This document shows positions 8,724-17,791 of a stretch of DNA of 64,000 nucleotides, one piece after another. Origin of the DNA: an uncultured Acetobacteroides sp. (lineage in GTDB: Bacteria; Bacteroidota; Bacteroidia; Bacteroidales; ZOR0009). Position 1 is the first letter of the stretch; every line of letters starts with the position of its first letter. Made by a program: the position numbers and the translations under genes. A model generated the notes under the pieces. The model searched no databases. It saw only the letters and a list, made by a program, of their open reading frames with translations, and was not told the DNA's origin. Location of the stretch: positions 2,294,001 to 2,358,000 of the forward strand of contig NZ_OY782755.1 of NCBI RefSeq assembly GCF_963678165.1, given 5' to 3'.

Positions 8724-9437
8724 CTATAGGATAAGGGTATTCTGAGCCTTGCTCCATGGGCCTGCAATCTCGGGGTGCTTGGTGTTGTACCAGCGGAAGT
8801 AGATGAAGAGCTGCTTCCCGGCGTTTTCGGCGCCAAGCGGTAGCACAAAAAAGGCCTTGGTGGATAGACCTACCTCCAGCTTTTTGTCTTCGGCAGAGGT
8901 AGGTGCTTCTGTTGCTACCGAGAATCGGTACTGAACGCAATTCGCGGTATCGTGAATGGCTGGGCGTTGGTTCGTATTCCCAAAGCACTTAATGGTAACC
9001 GATCCGCCACCTATTGGTTGTACCGTAGCTGTTACAAGCATGGTGATGGGCGTTTGTGGTATGGTACGGCTATGCTTTACGTTGCTGACGGTACGGATTT
9101 TGAAGGTTTCCAGATCGGTAATCGTTGCATTTGGCGAAATGGCGATATGCGTCAGAAAGTTACTTTCCTCCTCGTACTTGCGAATGCTTTCCATTATCCC
9201 CTTAAGCTCGTCGGTAACGGCAATGGTGCGCAAGTTGTACCTATCGGAATACTTCTCGTAGGCCAGAATCCAGCGATCGCCAAACCCTTTCCATTTCCCC
9301 ATCATTTCCTCAGTAATTCCCAATCGGGTGAAGTTTTTTACAGGTGAACCCTCCTGCATGTACGCTACGGTTGTCCGAATATAGGGGTTAAAGGTTTCCA
9401 CGGTGCGCGGAATGGACGTTGATGTGTCTGTCGTCAT
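8724..9437 (-). CDS. Conserved-looking protein of unknown function
   Basis: A 237-residue soluble protein without signal peptide or membrane segment. The first half (1-120) is mixed helix; the second half (about 125-237) is strand-rich and ends in YFRWYNTKHPEIAGPWSKAQ, which resembles the last strands of a fibronectin-III-like or jelly-roll domain. A central Thr/Val-rich strand (TPITMLVTATVQP) fits this. No catalytic motif is visible. It is a single-gene unit with its own -7 box (9521-9528) and terminator, convergent with the CYTH gene. A surface or phage-like structural role is possible but unsupported. Confidence 0.75.
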   Translation of the reverse strand: MTTDTSTSIPRTVETFNPYIRTTVAYMQEGSPVKNFTRLGITEEMMGKWKGFGDRWILAYEKYSDRYNLRTIAVTDELKGIMESIRKYEEESNFLTHIAISPNATITDLETFKIRTVSNVKHSRTIPQTPITMLVTATVQPIGGGSVTIKCFGNTNQRPAIHDTANCVQYRFSVATEAPTSAEDKKLEVGLSTKAFFVLPLGAENAGKQLFIYFRWYNTKHPEIAGPWSKAQNTLIL

Positions 9438-9520
9438 AATCGATTAACATTTAAAAGTTTGGTTTAATACAGTAGCTTGGTACGATGAAGCACTACCCGA
9501 GCTGCTCCGCCGTACGATCT

Positions 9521-9528
9521 CAAATATA
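9521..9528 (-). promoter_or_regulatory. -7 box of the 8724-9437 gene
   Basis: Reverse-strand TATATTTG matches TAnnTTTG, 83 bp before the start. The 303-bp divergent gap 9438-9740 shows nothing else I can support. Confidence 0.5.
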
Positions 9529-9740
9529 CATCCTCAGCGAGCAGCGAGGTGTACCCCTAATGGGGTATTGTTTTAGGTGGCATGCATTTTTTTCTACAAT
9601 TTTTAATATCTTGCATTATCAGTGATAACAATAGGGCAGCAGGAGCAAGGTGTGCCTAAGTGGAATGCTGAAATGCAATCGCAGCGGTACTCCTCCCTAA
9701 ATGCCGAATTAGCTAACTATTTATACCAAAATATACTACT

Positions 9741-10532
9741 ATGACCGATAAGCTTGCTGAGCTTTTCGATGCCTTTAGAAGCATGCATTTCGCGGCTTTG
9801 GGCGATTCGCAGAACGAGAACGTGCTGCTGGAAACCACCATCGAGCAGCTGGCCTACAACCAAAATGCGCTGCCTATTTCGGTAAACATGGGCATGGGGG
9901 AGTACCTCTTTGGTCGCAATTTGCTCAGCTCCTTCGACCATCTGAGCGGTAGGGCGCTAAGCCACGAGCAATTCAAAAAACTTATCCATAAGGACGACAT
10001 GGCGCACTTTGAGGAGGCTATTCTGGTGGGGATGCAAAAGATTGGCCCGCTGCTCTCCGAAAAGCAGCATCAGCTCGCCCTTGCCTTCGAGTGCCGCATG
10101 CGCGATAGCCGAAACGAGTACTGCCGAATGCTCTTTAGGTACGAGATCTTTACCTGCGCTACTGTAGACGAGCGTTGGGTGAAGCTGCTGCTGTTCCCGC
10201 TTAGAGGCTGGAACCAGCTGGCAATGCCCAATAGCCTATACGTTATCGATACCAAGAAAAAGGAGCTCTGCTATACCGACAAAAGGGGAAGCCACACCAG
10301 GCACCAGCTGGATATCCTTAGGCGAAGAATCGCTGGCCAAAACGACGTTGAGATCGGCGGAGCACTTTGCCTTAGTCCGGTGACGATAAAAACTCATCAC
10401 AAAAATATCTACGCCAAGCTGGGAATAGACTCCAAGGTTAGGATAGTTCTATACCTGCAATACCTGGGCTTGCTCAGGGGAACAGATCTGGTGAAATTAG
10501 AGGAGCGAGGCTCATGCTGTTTCCTCCCATAG
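9741..10532 (+). CDS. LuxR-type HTH transcriptional regulator
   Basis: A 263-residue regulator. The C-terminal part (about 188-245) is a LuxR/GerE helix-turn-helix: IAGQNDVEIGGALCLSP, then TIKTHHKNIYAKLGI, matching the usual pattern of a recognition helix followed by KxHxxNIxxKL. The N-terminal 170 residues have a PAS-like length and pattern (SVNMGMGEYLFGRN to WVKLLLFPLRG), so a small-molecule or partner signal is plausible (inference). No receiver domain with a phosphorylatable Asp is visible. It is divergent from the 8724-9437 gene across 303 bp and is followed by a repeat array rather than a co-transcribed gene. Confidence 0.85.
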   Translation: MTDKLAELFDAFRSMHFAALGDSQNENVLLETTIEQLAYNQNALPISVNMGMGEYLFGRNLLSSFDHLSGRALSHEQFKKLIHKDDMAHFEEAILVGMQKIGPLLSEKQHQLALAFECRMRDSRNEYCRMLFRYEIFTCATVDERWVKLLLFPLRGWNQLAMPNSLYVIDTKKKELCYTDKRGSHTRHQLDILRRRIAGQNDVEIGGALCLSPVTIKTHHKNIYAKLGIDSKVRIVLYLQYLGLLRGTDLVKLEERGSCCFLP

Positions 10533-10577
10533 GCCTTACGTTAACAACGAGCCTACCTTGGGCTGCATCTCTAGCCG

Positions 10578-10822
10578 CTATATTGCTAACGAGCGCTCTA
10601 TATTGTCAGCGAGCAGTCTAAATTGTCAGCGAGTAGTGCTACAGATGCATCTCAGCCTCCTAAATTGTCAGCGAGTAGTACTACAGATGCATCTCAGAAG
10701 TCTAAATTGTCAGCGAGCCGCCTAAATTGTTAGCGAACCTTCTAAATTGTCAGCGAGCAATGCTTCAGCAACAATATAGCCGCTATATTGTCAGCCAAGG
10801 CTGCTCGGCTGACAACGTAGCG
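10578..10822. repeat. Intergenic repeat array A (16-bp core, 20/42-bp spacing)
   Basis: The core CTAWATTGTCAGCGAG recurs at 10578, 10598, 10618, 10660, 10702, 10722, 10742 and (diverged) 10783, with steps of 20, 20, 42, 42, 20, 20 and 41 bp. In the 42-bp units the extra block contains the palindrome AGATGCATCT. Inverted copies close the array: ACAATATAG (10771-10779), which forms a hairpin with CTATATTGT (10783-10791), and a reverse core at 10808-10822. It begins 46 bp after the LuxR-type gene. The rest of the gap, 10823-11208, shows nothing I recognise. Confidence 0.85.
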
Positions 10823-11208
10823 GGCCTGAATGATAGCGTTGGTAGCTGTTGGGGTGCGATGAAGCTAGAATTTAATTCTATTCGGATAAACCATTATGGC
10901 GAAATGATTTATTTATTAGGTGCGTTTTAGGAAATTTAGATAAATTTTGGCCATTAAAATGTATTAAGTACATTTAAGGTTATGCTTATGGCGTATTTGT
11001 ACGTCGCGAAAGATTGATTATCATAATCATCGGCGATAATGGTAATCCATGTTGGGCCTATGCTTGGAGAAAGCCCTGGAGCTGCGCAAGAAAGGATGTA
11101 AGGTATTTTGTTGCATGAAAGTCACTTTTGGGATCGGTATGATGGGCTACAACATTAAGTAAGCAATAACAAGGTAAAAGAGTATAGAAACTATTAAAAA
11201 CAAACGCT

Positions 11209-12225
11209 ATGAAAAGAATTCTGGGGATTATGATGGGTTTACTGCTGGTAGTAAACGTATTTGGGCAGGACGATAAAGTTGCGCTGCTGATATCGGAAGG
11301 CACAGAGCTGCACGATCAGGGAAAGTACGATGACGCTATTGCAAAGTATAAGGCGGCGCTAGACATCGATAAGAACTCGTCGGTGGCTAACTACGAGATT
11401 TCGTTCACCTATATGGTGACCGGTAAGTACGATGAAGCCATAGCGTATAGCAAAAAGGCTATAGATAGGAATGACGATATTCAGCAAGGCGCCTATATTG
11501 TATTAGGTACTTCATGGGATATGAAGGGAAAGCCGGAGAAGGCCATAGAAGCCTACCTGGATGGTTTAAAGAAATTTCCACAAAGTAGCCTGCTGAGCTA
11601 CAATCTGGCGCTTACCCTGTTTAACCAAAAGGAGTACGATAGAGCAGAGGATGCTGCAATACAAGCAATTTTCAATAATCCCAATCATGCAAGTAGCCAC
11701 ATGGTGCTATCGTCAATAATGCAGGCTAAGGGATTGCGCGTAAAGTCTATATTGCCGCTATACTATTTTCTCATGCTCGAGCCTAACTCTAAAAGGTCGG
11801 CATCGCAATATGCATTACTACTACAAAAGCTAGGGCAGGGTGTAGTGCAAAAGGATGAGAAAAATATTAGCGTAAGCCTGCCATCATTCTCGACGAATAG
11901 CGATTCGTTTAGCGCTGCAGAGATGATGGTAAGCCTGCAGGCCGCAACTCGATATACTGAAGAAAATACGGGGAAGAGCGATATGGAATTTTTTAAAGAA
12001 AGCACCCCAAAGATATTTAGAATGCTAAGCGAACTAAAGAAAGATAGTAAAGGATTTTGGTGGGACTTATACGTTACCAAGTTCCAAAATTTAGAACAGG
12101 CTGGCTGTTGTGAGGCGTTCTGTTACTATATATCCCAGTCCGATAGTACAAAAGGAAGCAAGTCGTGGATTTTTGAGAATCCTGGCAAACTGCAAGAATT
12201 TATGAATTGGATGAATACGAAATAG
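11209..12225 (+). CDS. Exported tetratricopeptide-repeat protein
   Basis: A 338-residue protein with a signal peptide (MKRILGIMMGLLLVVNVFGQ, cleavage about 20) and at least three to four TPR units between about 28 and 190 (GTELHDQGKYDDAIAKYKAA, then SFTYMVTGKYDEAIAYSKKA and further copies). The C-terminal 130 residues are not repeat-like and contain two adjacent Cys near 301. TPR proteins act as protein-interaction scaffolds, and partner and role are unknown here. It heads a run of three genes of unknown function on the same strand with gaps of about 45-70 bp, which may form an operon. Confidence 0.85.
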   Translation: MKRILGIMMGLLLVVNVFGQDDKVALLISEGTELHDQGKYDDAIAKYKAALDIDKNSSVANYEISFTYMVTGKYDEAIAYSKKAIDRNDDIQQGAYIVLGTSWDMKGKPEKAIEAYLDGLKKFPQSSLLSYNLALTLFNQKEYDRAEDAAIQAIFNNPNHASSHMVLSSIMQAKGLRVKSILPLYYFLMLEPNSKRSASQYALLLQKLGQGVVQKDEKNISVSLPSFSTNSDSFSAAEMMVSLQAATRYTEENTGKSDMEFFKESTPKIFRMLSELKKDSKGFWWDLYVTKFQNLEQAGCCEAFCYYISQSDSTKGSKSWIFENPGKLQEFMNWMNTK

Positions 12226-12294
12226 GTATAGTAAGCCTATTCCTGATTGAATTTCAACCCAATATAATTATAAAACTTAACGCTAAACCTAACC

Positions 12295-13596
12295 ATGCCA
12301 AAAGATAGAAAAGCGAAAGCCAAAAAGGCTCGTCAAAAGGAGCAAAAGGCTGCAGAGCTAAAAAAGGCACACGAGAAGATCGAGATAGCATTTTATAAGG
12401 AACTCCTAAGCTTGCTCGATAAGCTGGAGGTTATAGAGCATGTCCAGTATTTCGACCGTTTCGACATTTACTCCTGCTTCCGATTTCGCTCCTCAGCCCT
12501 GATTTTTGAGCAAGTTGGCTCACGAAAACCAACGCTCGAACTCGAGGAGGTTTCGAAGGCTCTTCTACAATCGTATATGAAGAGCCAAACTTACACCTAT
12601 ACCAATGGGGCTGTTATTTCGGCCTACGAGGTGTTCCATATCCTCGAATCATTTAGGTACATAATCGGTTTTAAGGTACGAAAGCAGGAGCCGCACTACG
12701 AGGAAATTAAGGAAAAGCTTTGGGATCTTAAGGAATTTCTCGACAGGTGCCTGATAGACGTACAGGAAACGATAAAAATCTGGCTCAGAATCATTGGCTG
12801 GATTGTTTCCATCCCCGATAAGGAGAACATCCTGTTTAAAACAGAGATTGAGGTAACCCACAATAAGGAGGATCACTCGCTAGACTACTCCTATACCCGG
12901 AAGTTCAGAATATTCTACGAAGCGATACCGGTAGAACGAAGATCGGTTGTCGTGGAGGGGCTTCGGCGTCCATGCTATCGGTTTCAGGTTGGCGATGTAA
13001 ACGGAAAGATTTTTAACCTCACCATAAAGAGGGAGCTGTTCGGCTTTAAGGGGACTCCTATTGATGTTTACTTCCAAAGCCATGCCCTCGAACGGTTGGC
13101 CGAGCGCTTAGATGGCCTAATGATAGGTGTATCATTAGGGTTATGCATTACCGAAATTAAGAGGAATCCAATAGTACACGATGTAGGAGGAGGAAAGTAT
13201 TTGCTGGATGTGGTAATCAACGATATCAAGCTAGGTTACTTTGTGGCTTACCTAATTGAAGGGTACCTACTAATAAAAACATTCCTGTTTGTGACCAATA
13301 CATCAACGCCAGAAGGAGAGAAGCTGGATAGGCTCAGTGGAATGGCTAAGATTGATAAGGAGTATCTGGGAATCGATAGGCTAAGTACCTTTCTAGCCAT
13401 CAGCCCTAAAGATGCGCCGGAGCTAAAGGAGCTACTAGAAAAGGCTGGCTTAGGATATCTTCTAAAAATGGATGGCAGTACGCTAGCCTTTTTTGCCCGA
13501 CTAAATCCATTTAATAGGGCAACCGATAAATCGGGCGCTATAAGCTGCTACTTTAAAAAGCGAAACGAGCTGCCTGTACTTAGCGACTTACAGTAG
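12295..13596 (+). CDS. Protein of unknown function with basic N-terminus
   Basis: A 433-residue soluble protein. The first 30 residues are Lys/Arg/Ala/Glu-rich (KAKAKKARQKEQKAAELKKA), a pattern seen in nucleic-acid- or ribosome-binding tails. The rest is a mixed alpha/beta body without a membrane span. Around residue 255-275, YFQSHALERLAERLDGL resembles a short helix-rich motif seen in some toxin-like or nuclease-associated proteins, but this is too weak for a call. It lies 69 bp after the TPR gene and 45 bp before the broken membrane-protein gene. Function unknown. Confidence 0.75.
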   Translation: MPKDRKAKAKKARQKEQKAAELKKAHEKIEIAFYKELLSLLDKLEVIEHVQYFDRFDIYSCFRFRSSALIFEQVGSRKPTLELEEVSKALLQSYMKSQTYTYTNGAVISAYEVFHILESFRYIIGFKVRKQEPHYEEIKEKLWDLKEFLDRCLIDVQETIKIWLRIIGWIVSIPDKENILFKTEIEVTHNKEDHSLDYSYTRKFRIFYEAIPVERRSVVVEGLRRPCYRFQVGDVNGKIFNLTIKRELFGFKGTPIDVYFQSHALERLAERLDGLMIGVSLGLCITEIKRNPIVHDVGGGKYLLDVVINDIKLGYFVAYLIEGYLLIKTFLFVTNTSTPEGEKLDRLSGMAKIDKEYLGIDRLSTFLAISPKDAPELKELLEKAGLGYLLKMDGSTLAFFARLNPFNRATDKSGAISCYFKKRNELPVLSDLQ

Positions 13597-13641
13597 AATA
13601 TAAACTATCAGCGATCTGATTTCAAATTATTTACTCAATAG

Positions 13642-14799
13642 ATGAATTACATCTTTAGAATTTCGTTACGATCGAGGTTTGCTCTATACCTGATGGTAAT
13701 ATCGCTGATGGTTACGGGCATTGGCCTTTTCGTTAGCTGGTATGCTGATGGTGGGGCTCCCTACATCATAGCCATTGCTGCTGCTTGTGCTGCTTGTGCG
13801 GCACTCCTCATGGTTACCATCCAAAAGTAGCGCTATGAGGTATACGAGGATAGATGCGTTAGAAAAACAGCATTTACTACAAGGGTGCTATACTATAGCG
13901 ATGCCATAGGATATAGAATTGCAATTCGTGATTGTGTGATATTACTAAAGGAAGGTGCAGGTCGCTTTACGATCTACAGCAATACGGAAAGGTTTAACGA
14001 GCTGGTTGCCTACATCCATCAACGTATTCCTAACCTCGACGAGGTAGAGGCAAACGAAGAACACCAGAGACTCTTCTGCTATTCAACCGAGGGATATACG
14101 ACGCAGGAACAGGCAAAAAGGCTTAAAAAGGTGAAGCGTGTCGCTACTTTACTTAATACTGCATCGTTAGCGGTATCGCTGCCGCTAGTTTTCATTCCCA
14201 TATACAATGTTTGGATTCTAGGGCTTTGCACGATACTTCCGCTGCTGGGCTATATTTTGTATGCTGGTTCAGGAGGGCTTGTCAATCCATTCAGCGAAAA
14301 TAACAAGTCGCCATTAGCAAGTCTTAAGTCAACGCTGATGCTTCCCCCCGCAGCCTTAGCAATGCGATGTATGAGCGATTATACCATACTTAGCTTTGCT
14401 AACTATTGGATCTGCACTTCTGCTTTTTGTCTTATAATTCTAGTTCTTGCCTTTTACCGACAAGCCAACAATAGTGGGGGGCGAGCAATCAGAGATAGGA
14501 TAACCAGCGCCTTGTTACTCCTCTTTGTTCTTGTTTACGTAAGCAGCGCCACCATCATTTCCAATATTGTTTTAAACGCAGAAAATACCAAAAGAATAGA
14601 GGCGAGAATTATTAACAGATGGAAGATAGAAACATCTACAACGGCGGAGTACTATGTTCAAATTGAAAAAAGAGGAGAACTTCAACTTTCTCAACCAATA
14701 AAAGTTTCAGGACGAGTATATAAGCGGTTGAGCAATAGTTTGGTCGTCTCCTATAATGGAGGTCTATTGGGTATACCAGTATTTTGGATAGAGATGTAA
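13642..14799 (+). pseudogene. Membrane protein gene interrupted by one in-frame TAG
   Basis: Two open stretches, 13642-13830 (62 codons, two membrane spans) and 13885-14799, lie in the same frame. Between them only one stop occurs (TAG 13828-13830); the 54 bp from 13831 to the GTG at 13885 are open and translate sensibly (RYEVYEDRCVRKTAF). The whole reads as one protein of about 385 residues: two N-terminal spans, a cytoplasmic strand-rich PH-like region (about 65-145), further spans near 150-185 and 245-310, and a C-terminal domain. The N-terminal piece alone could be made; the downstream piece has no good start or binding site. Either a recent nonsense mutation or a sequencing error is likely, and readthrough cannot be excluded. 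Function unknown. Confidence 0.75.
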
Positions 14800-14936
14800 G
14801 TAATTGGAGGTGCTGCCCTCCAGTATCTTTTGCGCCATAAACTCTCACGCAACACCTGTATCAGCGTACTCTATCTCTCTTTCCCACAATATGGTTTAAA
14901 TACAGCTAATGCTAAACTTTCTGCCGTGAATGGAGT

Positions 14937-14944
14937 TATATTTG
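14937..14944 (+). promoter_or_regulatory. -7 box of the TetR-efflux operon
   Basis: TATATTTG matches TAnnTTTG exactly, 33 bp before the TetR-type start codon. Confidence 0.6.
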
Positions 14945-14953
14945 CGCGTTAAA

Positions 14954-14967
14954 TGAATGAGCATTCA
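14954..14967. promoter_or_regulatory. Putative TetR operator
   Basis: Perfect inverted repeat TGAATG-AG-CATTCA placed between the -7 box and the TetR-type start. Position and symmetry fit an autoregulatory operator bound by the TetR dimer (inference). Confidence 0.65.
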
Positions 14968-14977
14968 ATCATAGTAA

Positions 14978-15559
14978 ATGGCGAAAAGCATTGATACCTC
15001 GAAGCTCGAAAGAATAAAGGATGCAACGGTTGAGCTGGTGGTTAGCCACGGCTACAATGCGGCATCGGTATCGCTTATTGCCAAGCGGGCAGGTGTGGCA
15101 GATGGCTACCTCTACCGCTTTTATCCCAGCAAGTACGATTTGGTATCCGATATATTTAAGAGCAAGGTCGAGCAGCTGGCCGACGTGCTCGACGACCTTT
15201 ACTCGCAAAAGGGTACCGTGCGCGAGGTGGTTTACGAATTCGTTGCGCATATCATCAATCGCGCCAAGGAGGCCCCCATCCAAACCAAGTTTCTGTTTAT
15301 GCTGATTCACGATTATACCTTCGAGATCGATAAGGGTGTTGCCTTACGCCTAAAGGAAACTTTCGAGAAGCTGGTGCAAAAGGGGCAGCAGAACGGCGAG
15401 ATTAAGGCGGATGTTACCTCGGAGGATCTATATGTGCTGGTGATCGGTCAATCGTTGCTGTACATCGATTCCAGGTTCAGGAAGCATTTCGGGAATGAAG
15501 TACTCGAGAGCAATATGGCCGAACGCGTAGCCAACGTGTGCTTAAAAGCAATTAACTGA
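14978..15559 (+). CDS. TetR-family transcriptional repressor
   Basis: A 193-residue regulator. The N-terminal helix-turn-helix (about 10-55) has the family pattern: ELVVSHGYNAASVSLIAKRA followed by GVADGYLYRFYPSKYDL. The C-terminal ligand domain is helical and variable. It precedes an HlyD-type adaptor and two permeases on the same strand by 26 bp, so it most likely controls this efflux operon, releasing it when the substrate binds. A perfect palindrome just before its start is a candidate operator. Confidence 0.93.
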   Translation: MAKSIDTSKLERIKDATVELVVSHGYNAASVSLIAKRAGVADGYLYRFYPSKYDLVSDIFKSKVEQLADVLDDLYSQKGTVREVVYEFVAHIINRAKEAPIQTKFLFMLIHDYTFEIDKGVALRLKETFEKLVQKGQQNGEIKADVTSEDLYVLVIGQSLLYIDSRFRKHFGNEVLESNMAERVANVCLKAIN

Positions 15560-15585
15560 AAAAACAATATAACGATTAACCTAAT

Positions 15586-16578
15586 ATGAAGAACAACAGG
15601 TTTTTTACCCTTGCAGTAGGAACAATAGGATTGCTTACGCTTATAATCCTTATAGGCTGGTACGTGCTTAAGCCACAACCCAACATTATTCAGGGCGAAA
15701 TTGAGGCAACTCAGGTAAAGGTAGCCTCGAAGCTCGCTGGCCGAATTGATACCTTGTACGTTCACGAAGGCGATGAGGTAACAATTGGTCAGATGCTCTA
15801 CGCCATTACCAGTCCCGAAGTGCATGCCAAGTACGAGCAGGCAAATGCCGTTAAAGATGCCGCAATGGCGCAACGCCTTAAGGCCAACAACGGTGCTCGT
15901 ATCGAAGAGGTACAAGCTGCATATACCACTTGGCAAAAGGCCGAGGCCGCTGCCGACTTTGCAGAGAAGAGCTACCGTCGTATTCAAAACCTATTTGATA
16001 AGGGTGTAGTGCCCGCACAAAAGCGCGACGAGGTAGAAACCCAGTTCAAAGCGGCTAAGTTTACTGCCGAATCGGCAAAGGCTGTTTACGATATGGCCAA
16101 GAAGGGGGCTCGCAACGAGGATAAGATGGCTGCCGGTGCCCTTGTAAACCAGGCTAGCGGCGTGGTTAGCGAGGTTTCATCGTACCTCAATGAGACTCAC
16201 CTAAAATCGCCCATTACAGGCGAGGTTGCTTCGGTTATTGCCGAGCGTGGCGAGCTTATTGGAACAGGCTATCCTGTAATTACGCTGGTAGATCTATCGG
16301 ATGTTTGGGTTTCGTTCAACCTGCGCGAGGATCTGCTTGCCAAGATAAAGAAGGGCAAAACGTTCACCGGAACAATTCCTGCCCTTGGCAATAAGGAGGT
16401 AGAGTTTACGGTAACCTTCATTGCGGTTCAAGGAGCCTATGCAACCTGGACAGCAACCAAGACTTCGGGCGATTTCGACCGCAAAACATTTGAGATTAAG
16501 GCAAAGCCAACAGCAAAGAACATTGGGCTACGCCCCGGAATGAGCGTATTGGTTGATTGGAATAAGATTAAGGACTAA
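15586..16578 (+). CDS. HlyD-type membrane fusion protein (efflux adaptor)
   Basis: A 330-residue periplasmic adaptor anchored by one N-terminal span (about 8-28). The order is a first lipoyl half (QVKVASKLAGRIDTLYVHEGDEV, about 43-66), a long coiled-coil hairpin (about 75-190, Ala/Lys/Glu-rich), the second lipoyl half (HLKSPITGEVASVIAERGEL), and a beta-barrel domain with LRPGMSVLVDW near the end. This fits the YhiI/EmrA-like group that bridges an inner-membrane pump to an outer-membrane channel. Its partners are the two permeases directly downstream. No TolC-type channel gene is present nearby. Confidence 0.93.
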   Translation: MKNNRFFTLAVGTIGLLTLIILIGWYVLKPQPNIIQGEIEATQVKVASKLAGRIDTLYVHEGDEVTIGQMLYAITSPEVHAKYEQANAVKDAAMAQRLKANNGARIEEVQAAYTTWQKAEAAADFAEKSYRRIQNLFDKGVVPAQKRDEVETQFKAAKFTAESAKAVYDMAKKGARNEDKMAAGALVNQASGVVSEVSSYLNETHLKSPITGEVASVIAERGELIGTGYPVITLVDLSDVWVSFNLREDLLAKIKKGKTFTGTIPALGNKEVEFTVTFIAVQGAYATWTATKTSGDFDRKTFEIKAKPTAKNIGLRPGMSVLVDWNKIKD

Positions 16579-16596
16579 CTTGAAAATCAGAATCTA

Positions 16597-17790
16597 ATGC
16601 GCAATAAAATAAAGCATTCGATGCGAGAAGGAATTCTCTGCGTGCTTTTACGGGAGCTCAGGCGGATGTCGTCGAGCTCAACCTACCTCTTTGTGCTGGT
16701 AGTATTCCCGTTGGCATGCTTCTTCCTTTTCACTGAGATTTTCAAGAATGGAGTCCCCCACAAGATACCTATTGCGGTATGCGATGCTGATGCCTCGGTA
16801 ATGTCGCGAAAGGCTACGCGTATGGTAAATGCAACGCCTTCGGCTGATGCTTGCTACCGTGTAACCAGCTTTAGCGAGGGTAAGGAGCTGATGATGCAAG
16901 GGAAAATAAGCGCCTTTGTTCTAATCCCTAAGGATTTTGAAAGAGACATCTATAGGGGTAATCCAACTAAGGTGGCGCTATACGTTAACAACCTGAACAT
17001 CCTTAAGGGTGGCTTGCTGGATAGGGATATCCGCACGGCACTTGCTACGCTTAACGCTGGCGTCGACCTACAGGGGAGGCTGAAGAAGGGCGAGAGCGCC
17101 AAGCTGGCTGCCGCACAGGTTATGCCGGTGGTTCTGGAAAAGAAGATGCTTTACAATCCTTTCGGAAGCTACGCATACTACCTGCTTACCGCGCTACTTC
17201 CGGTTATGCTTCAGATGTTTATTATTACAGCGTCGGTTTATGCCGTTAATATTGAGATGAAGGATGGAACAGCACGAGAGTGGCTAAAGGCATCGGGATT
17301 TGATGTGATAAGCGCCATAACGGGCAAGATGATTCCATACTCGGTGATCTTCTTTATTGTTAGCCTCTTCATGAGTACGCTGCTCTACCGCTTTATAGGG
17401 GTACCTCTTCGTGGTAGCAGGCTAATCCTTATCCTGTCGAACCTATTCTTTGTGCTGGCTTACCAGGGAATTGGCATCTTCATCACCAGTTTGATAAGCA
17501 ACCTTCGATTAAGCTTATCGATGTCGAGCGCATACGCCATCTGCGCATTTACGTTCTCGGGCTTAACCTTTCCGTTTATTGGCATGCCGGCAAGTATTGC
17601 TACTATTGGGCAGTTCTTTCCCTTTACGCAGTACCTCGACATCTACATGAGCCAGGGATTACGCGGCGCGCCAATCTATACGGCGCTCTTCCCGTTGGGA
17701 ATGCTGGGGCTGTTTATCCTGTTCCCGCTTTCGCTGTTGCCCAAGCTACAGAAGCATATGATGTACCAAAAATTCTGGGGAGGGGTGTAG
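16597..17790 (+). CDS. ABC-2 type transporter permease (first)
   Basis: A 397-residue inner-membrane protein with one span near 28-48, a periplasmic domain of about 150 residues (FKNGVPHKIPIAVCDADAS onward) and five or six spans in the C-terminal half. This is the YhhJ/YbhR-like ABC-2 layout. It follows the adaptor by 18 bp and precedes a second, related permease by 1 bp. Such permeases need a cytosolic ATPase, yet none is encoded in this operon. Substrate unknown; drugs or envelope lipids are common for the family. Confidence 0.9.
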   Translation: MRNKIKHSMREGILCVLLRELRRMSSSSTYLFVLVVFPLACFFLFTEIFKNGVPHKIPIAVCDADASVMSRKATRMVNATPSADACYRVTSFSEGKELMMQGKISAFVLIPKDFERDIYRGNPTKVALYVNNLNILKGGLLDRDIRTALATLNAGVDLQGRLKKGESAKLAAAQVMPVVLEKKMLYNPFGSYAYYLLTALLPVMLQMFIITASVYAVNIEMKDGTAREWLKASGFDVISAITGKMIPYSVIFFIVSLFMSTLLYRFIGVPLRGSRLILILSNLFFVLAYQGIGIFITSLISNLRLSLSMSSAYAICAFTFSGLTFPFIGMPASIATIGQFFPFTQYLDIYMSQGLRGAPIYTALFPLGMLGLFILFPLSLLPKLQKHMMYQKFWGGV

Positions 17791-17791
17791 T

